A DNA stretch of 64,000 bases, taken from the NCBI RefSeq assembly GCF_008365315.1, contig NZ_CP043506.1:1780001-1844000 (forward strand), read 5' to 3'. The first letter of the stretch is position 1. Each line of letters opens with the position of its first letter. Below the pieces are notes generated by a model. The model was not told where the DNA came from, ran no database searches, and was given only the letters and a program-made list of their open reading frames with translations. Both the position numbers and the translations under genes were made by a program. Source of the stretch: Acetobacter vaccinii (lineage in GTDB: Bacteria > Pseudomonadota > Alphaproteobacteria > Acetobacterales > Acetobacteraceae). Below, one piece after another: positions 59,130 to 64,000 of this stretch.

Positions 59130-60944
59130 ATGACACTCAAGACTACCCACGCTCCCTCGGACGCACAGACAGACGCAACCCTTGCGGGTGCGGAAGTGCT
59201 TATGCGCGCTCTGGTCGAGCAGGGGGTCGAGGTTATTTTCGGCTATCCCGGCGGCGCGGTCCTGCCTATTTATGATGCGCTGTTTAAGCAGGACAGCATC
59301 CGCCACGTGCTGGTCCGGCATGAGCAGGCCGCCGTGCATGCGGCCGAGGCCTATGCGCGCTCCACCGGCAAGGTGGGTGTGGTGCTGGTCACCAGTGGGC
59401 CGGGTGCCACCAATGCCGTGACAGGCCTGTTGGATGCCATGATGGATTCCGTGCCGCTGGTGTGCCTGTCCGGGCAGGTGCCCACAGCCCTGATCGGGAA
59501 TGATGCGTTTCAGGAAGCTGATACAACAGGCATTACCCGCCCCGTCACAAAGTACAATTATCTTGTGCGTCGGCCGGAAGATCTGGCCCCTGCGGTGCAT
59601 GAAGCCTTTGCCATTGCGCGCTCTGGCCGCCCCGGCCCGGTGCTGATCGACCTGCCCAAGAATATTACCGTAGGCCCGGCTCCCTATGTGGCGGCCAAGG
59701 ATGTTGTGGCCCGCACAGGCAAGATCCGCACCCAGCCCGACCGTGCGGCAGTGGCCCGTGCCGTTGCTGTCATGAAGGCGGCGCGCCGCCCGCTATTTTA
59801 TATTGGCGGCGGCATCATCAACTCCGGCCCGCAGGCGAGCGAAGCCCTGCGTGCGCTGGTTGATGTCACGGGCTTTCCCATTACCTCAACCCTGATGGGG
59901 CTTGGTGCGTTTCCGGGTACGGATGGGCGTTTTCTGGGCATGCTGGGCATGCACGGCACGTATGAGGCCAATCTGGCCACCCATGGGTGCGATGTGCTGA
60001 TCGCACTGGGCAGTCGTTTTGATGACCGGGTGACCGGCCGCGTCAATGCGTTCTCTCCCGGTTCCTTCAAGATCCATGTCGATATTGACCCCTCCCAGAT
60101 CAACAAAATCATCCATGTGGATGAAGCGATCGTGGGTGACGTGGGGGAAACCATCGCGCTGATGATCGAGGAATGGCAGGCCCAGCCCGCGCAGGACCGT
60201 GCGGAAGACCTGGCCGCCTGGTGGGCGCAGATCGAAGGCTGGCGTGCGCTGGACTGCCTGCGCTTTACCCAGAACCCGCAGCCTGATGCCGTTATCAAGC
60301 CGCAGCAGGCCATCAGCCGGATTTACGAACTGTCGCGTGCGACAGGGCGGGAGACCTATGTCTCGACCGAAGTGGGCCAGCACCAGATGTGGGCCGCCCA
60401 GTTCTTCCGTTTTGATACTCCCGGCCGGTGGCTGACATCGGGTGGTCTGGGCACGATGGGCTATGGTCTGCCTGCCGCTGTTGGCGCGCAGGTGGCACAT
60501 CCCGATGCTCTGGTGATGGATATTGCGGGCGAAGCCTCAACCCTGATGAATATTCAGGAACTGGGGACGATTGCCCAGTACCGCCTGCCGGTCAAAATCT
60601 TCATCATCAACAACCATTACATGGGCATGGTGCGCCAGTGGCAGGAACTGCTGCACGGGTCGCGCTATTCCGAAAGCTACAGCGACGCCCTGCCGGATTT
60701 TGTAAAGCTGGCAGAAAGCTTCCACGCCCGTGGCCTGCGTGTCACCCGGCTGGATGAGTTGGATGACACCATCCGTCAGGCGCTGGAGCATGACGGTCCG
60801 GTCATGGTTGATATCTGCGTGGCGGAGGGGGAAAACTGCTTCCCCATGATCCCGTCTGGCGCGGCACATAATGAAATGATCCTGGGCCCGGAGCAGGAAG
60901 AAAGCGGGGCGCAGGTCAGCACGGAAGGGCGGATGCTGGTCTGA
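59130..60944 (+). CDS. ilvB: Acetolactate synthase large subunit
   Basis: Makes 2-acetolactate or 2-aceto-2-hydroxybutyrate, the first common step to valine, leucine and isoleucine, using TPP and FAD. The 604-residue product has the N-terminal EVIFGYPGGAVLPIYDALF, the catalytic Glu65 in VRHEQAAVHAAEAYARS, a middle FAD/nucleotide domain (NITVGPAPYVAAKD) and the C-terminal TPP domain. Its TPP motif reads DIAGEASTLMN with NNHYMGMVRQWQEL downstream: Glu468 stands where most family members have the metal-binding Asp (GDGS/GDAS). The ilvN regulatory subunit gene follows. GAGG precedes the ATG with five bases. Confidence 0.95.
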   Translation: MTLKTTHAPSDAQTDATLAGAEVLMRALVEQGVEVIFGYPGGAVLPIYDALFKQDSIRHVLVRHEQAAVHAAEAYARSTGKVGVVLVTSGPGATNAVTGLLDAMMDSVPLVCLSGQVPTALIGNDAFQEADTTGITRPVTKYNYLVRRPEDLAPAVHEAFAIARSGRPGPVLIDLPKNITVGPAPYVAAKDVVARTGKIRTQPDRAAVARAVAVMKAARRPLFYIGGGIINSGPQASEALRALVDVTGFPITSTLMGLGAFPGTDGRFLGMLGMHGTYEANLATHGCDVLIALGSRFDDRVTGRVNAFSPGSFKIHVDIDPSQINKIIHVDEAIVGDVGETIALMIEEWQAQPAQDRAEDLAAWWAQIEGWRALDCLRFTQNPQPDAVIKPQQAISRIYELSRATGRETYVSTEVGQHQMWAAQFFRFDTPGRWLTSGGLGTMGYGLPAAVGAQVAHPDALVMDIAGEASTLMNIQELGTIAQYRLPVKIFIINNHYMGMVRQWQELLHGSRYSESYSDALPDFVKLAESFHARGLRVTRLDELDDTIRQALEHDGPVMVDICVAEGENCFPMIPSGAAHNEMILGPEQEESGAQVSTEGRMLV

Positions 60945-61009
60945 GACAGGCCCATGACGGGCTTGATCCTCTTTTTTCCGTTTCCGGTCTGATTTCAGGG
61001 AATCTGGCA

Positions 61010-61528
61010 ATGCAGCATGAAGTTTCCGGCTCTGCCGTCATCTCGCTTCTGGTGGACAATGAAAGCGGCGCGCTCGCCCGTATTGTCGAACTGTTTTCGG
61101 GCAGGGGTTACAATATCCAGAGCCTGACCGTGGCCCCGGTGGATGAGTGGAACCTGACATCCCGCGTTAATATCGTGACATCGGGCACCCCGTCGGCACT
61201 CCGGCAGGTCAAGGTGCAGATCGAGCGCCTTGTGCCGGTGTCACGCGTGGTCAACCTGACAGCCGAAGGCCCGTGCGTTGCGCGGGAAATGGCGCTGGTG
61301 AAGGTTGTGTCCTCTGGTGAAATGCGCACCGAAGCTCTGCGCATTGCCGAGGCCTTCAGGGCGCGGGCGGTGGATACCACAGCCCAGTCCTTTGTTTTTG
61401 AACTGACCGGCTCAAGCGACAAGCTGGACAGTTTCATAGACCTGATGCGTCCGCTTGGTCTGGCGGAGGTTTCACGCACGGGCGTGGCTTCCATCTGCCG
61501 GGGACCGCAGACAATTCAGAACTTCTGA
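61010..61528 (+). CDS. ilvN: Acetolactate synthase small (regulatory) subunit
   Basis: A 172-residue regulator that binds the large subunit and valine. The N-terminal ACT domain starts SAVISLLVDNESGALARIVELFSGRGYNIQSLTVAPVDEWNL, with the G-x-L-x-R and the NIQSLTV strand that form the effector site; the C-terminal ACT-like domain has EMALVKVVSSGEMRTEALRIAEAFRA and FELTGSSDKLDSFIDLMRPLGLAEVSRTG. Normal length. It follows ilvB by 65 bases and precedes ilvC by 57, on one strand. Confidence 0.94.
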   Translation: MQHEVSGSAVISLLVDNESGALARIVELFSGRGYNIQSLTVAPVDEWNLTSRVNIVTSGTPSALRQVKVQIERLVPVSRVVNLTAEGPCVAREMALVKVVSSGEMRTEALRIAEAFRARAVDTTAQSFVFELTGSSDKLDSFIDLMRPLGLAEVSRTGVASICRGPQTIQNF

Positions 61529-62611
<1,083 letters not shown>

Positions 62612-62625
62612 GCGCGTCGTCTGGT

Positions 62626-62692
62626 CGGCCCTTCGGGGCCGCCCTTGCCGCAAGGCTGCCAATGGCTCCCCCATGCAGATGGGGGAGCCATT
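62626..62692 (+). terminator. Tandem hairpins after ilvC
   Basis: A UUCG-type loop on CGGCCC/GGGCCG (62626-62641) and a perfect 14-bp stem AATGGCTCCCCCAT/ATGGGGGAGCCATT (62661-62692, loop GCAG). The second has only a weak T-stretch after it (GGTGTTT), so ending may be partial. Confidence 0.6.
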
Positions 62693-62720
62693 GGTGTTTA
62701 TGGGGTCTGCAAAGGGGAGG

Positions 62721-63071
62721 TCAGCGGATCATCCGGCGGATCACGCTCATGAGTTCATCCAGCGACTCCGCACCGCCATTGTCCTGCACGGCCCGGCGCA
62801 CACAGCCCTGGGCATGGGTGTTCAGGATCTGGATGCTGACAGCATCAATGGCCGAACGCACGGCGGAAAGCTGGGTCAGAATATCCACGCAATAGCGGTC
62901 GTCGCGCACCATGCTGGCAATACCGCCAACCTGCCCTTCAATCCGGCGCAGGCGGTTGAGCAGGGCTGCCTTGTCAGGCTGCACGACCTGCCTGTCCTTG
63001 GTGGGGTCATCGGGCTGCGTGCCGTCATTGCAGGCGGTGCACCCCGCAGGGCTGTGAGAACTGTCTGTCAT
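62721..63071 (-). CDS. CsoR/FrmR-family metal-sensing repressor (CsoR type, probably copper)
   Basis: A 116-residue four-helix DNA-binding repressor. Its core starts LLNRLRRIEGQVGGIASMV and it bears the Cys-His-Cys set for Cu(I): Cys61 in RYCVDILTQ, His86 and Cys90 in LNTHAQGCVRRAV. That trio separates CsoR from the nickel/cobalt RcnR and formaldehyde FrmR types. The N-terminal 30 residues add two more Cys (CTACND). I chose the ATG at MTDSSH; another in-frame ATG is 11 codons upstream. It lies downstream of copB on the same strand, which supports a copper role. Confidence 0.85.
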   Translation of the reverse strand: MTDSSHSPAGCTACNDGTQPDDPTKDRQVVQPDKAALLNRLRRIEGQVGGIASMVRDDRYCVDILTQLSAVRSAIDAVSIQILNTHAQGCVRRAVQDNGGAESLDELMSVIRRMIR

Positions 63072-63163
63072 ACTGCACTGGTTGTAGAACACACCTGCGG
63101 GCATGACAAAGAAAGCCCTGCTGCGCTCTAAGCCTGTTTTTCCGTCCTATGGCTGGAACAAAC

Positions 63164-63192
63164 GGCCTCCGCTGTGCCGTAGGGCGGAGGCC
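63164..63192. terminator. Hairpin between copB and csoR genes
   Basis: GGCCTCCGC pairs with GCGGAGGCC with an 11-base loop; TTT and A-runs lie on one side only. Partial end of copB or processing site. Confidence 0.4.
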
Positions 63193-63228
63193 TTTAAAAA
63201 GCGGCTGTTTTGGTCTTGCTGTTTCAGC

Positions 63229-64000
63229 CTAGTACCAGGCGCGCAGGCCGAAGGTAAAACGCACATCATCTCTGGTGCTGGTTTGTGGCCGCCATCCATG
63301 ACCTGCATGACCCATCCCTCCACCATACTGCCCGGAATAGGTCACCGCTATGTAGGGTGCGAGATTGCGGATGAACTCATAGCGCAGCCGCAGCCCCATG
63401 TCGGCATCAGACAGGCCCTGTGACACACCACGCGCCGGGTCTGCGCTGGAATAGAAGTTCAATTCGGCCTGAGGCTGCAGGATCAGCCTGTTGGTAATCA
63501 GCAGGTCGTAGGACCCCTCCAGCTTACCCGCGACCCCTTGGGCGTTGAAGTAGGCGGTGGCTGAGACATCGAAGAAATAAAGGGCAAGCCCCTGTATGCC
63601 TACCGCCCCCCAGGCACGGGCCGGGCCGCTATCCAGGTCCAGCCGGACCCCGGCCTGTGCATCAAAATAGGTGGAAATGGCGTGGTCATAAAAGGCCTCG
63701 TGGTCTCCATCGCTAAAGCGTCCCTGACCATTCATGGTGCCTTCGGACTTCAGCCATAGCTTGTCATGGTCGGTGCCATACCAGGCTTGGCCCGAGTATC
63801 GGAACTGGCTGTCACCTTGGCTGTAACGGCCTTCAAACTGCTCCAAAATGGCATGCAGATAAGTGCCGTGGTCCATGACCGGGGGCATGTCATGTTTGTA
63901 ACGGATATGCGGTATGGCTGGCGGGGTTGCAGGCCAGCGACTGCTGGGGCTGAGCGGTGGCAGAGGTGTGGGCGTCGTGGTGGGCGTGCTGGTGGAGGGG
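63229..64000 (-). CDS. copB: Copper resistance protein B, N-terminus cut by window edge
   Basis: An outer-membrane copper-resistance beta-barrel protein. From the right edge inward the frame runs in a proline/threonine-rich linker (PTPTTTPTPLPP-like), then a CopB domain: [73 protein letters not shown], and the C-terminal LRLRYEFIRNLAPYIAVTYSGQYGG, ending in aromatic FGLRAWY as for barrel proteins. The 5' end is beyond the window. Its partner CsoR-type repressor gene follows downstream. Confidence 0.88.
   Translation of the reverse strand, partial: PSTSTPTTTPTPLPPLSPSSRWPATPPAIPHIRYKHDMPPVMDHGTYLHAILEQFEGRYSQGDSQFRYSGQAWYGTDHDKLWLKSEGTMNGQGRFSDGDHEAFYDHAISTYFDAQAGVRLDLDSGPARAWGAVGIQGLALYFFDVSATAYFNAQGVAGKLEGSYDLLITNRLILQPQAELNFYSSADPARGVSQGLSDADMGLRLRYEFIRNLAPYIAVTYSGQYGGGMGHAGHGWRPQTSTRDDVRFTFGLRAWY

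Overview
The window is about 64 kb of chromosomal DNA from an acetic acid bacterium (Acetobacteraceae, Alphaproteobacteria). I infer this from the overall GC-rich coding style, the hopanoid C-3 methylase HpnR, the thrS-infC, rpsB-tsf and ilvB-ilvN-ilvC arrangements, and the look of the proteins (for example the GEA-type thiamine motif in IlvB). I cannot fix the genus from sequence alone; Acetobacter or Komagataeibacter-like organisms fit. There is no phage, insertion sequence, CRISPR array or plasmid origin that I can support. Nearly all genes are ordinary housekeeping genes.

Layout. 1-7 kb: edge of a secreted protein, NAD kinase and a GT4 glycosyltransferase on the minus strand, then a TPR protein, a GT9 heptosyltransferase-like enzyme, thrS and infC on the plus strand. 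infC appears to start at a rare ATA codon. 7-12 kb: a SIMPL-domain periplasmic protein, a small secreted protein, an OmpR/EnvZ-type two-component pair, an AI-2E/PerM family membrane protein, and an MFS exporter. 13-18 kb: an ABC-F ATPase, ndk, hpnR and a chorismate-lyase-like orphan. 18-26 kb: a CopZ-like metallochaperone, a lipoprotein, an HNH nuclease, gluQ, two tandem paralogous aminotransferases, a hairpin-bearing repeat, a Tat-exported solute-binding protein, tRNA-Asn, a RidA-like protein and panC. 26-38 kb: dnaE, pabB, pabC, a Rieske oxygenase, rpsB, tsf, recO and parC.

38-48 kb is the accessory region. Its left part is markedly AT-rich and it has its own promoters and terminators. It encodes a 2-oxoglutarate/Fe(II) oxygenase, an RgpF (rhamnan synthesis F)-like protein, a roughly 1,000-residue protein with five and a half 38-residue FD..WYL..YPDV repeats fused to an HAD phosphatase-like domain, and a roughly 1,360-residue protein fusing TPR, one copy of the same repeat, RgpF, GT4 and GT2 domains. 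I read this as a surface-glycan assembly locus, and it is the best candidate here for something not yet described.

48-64 kb: bpt, hemB, an APC amino-acid permease, glyA, an AstE/AspA-like deacylase, a DEGD-variant DEAD-box helicase, an ELM1-family protein, serB, miaA, ilvB-ilvN-ilvC, and a copper pair (a CsoR-type repressor and CopB, truncated by the window end). An isoleucine-rich reading segment with its own ribosome-binding site lies at the 3' end of miaA just before ilvB and can pair with the ilvB ribosome-binding site, which suggests an attenuation control.
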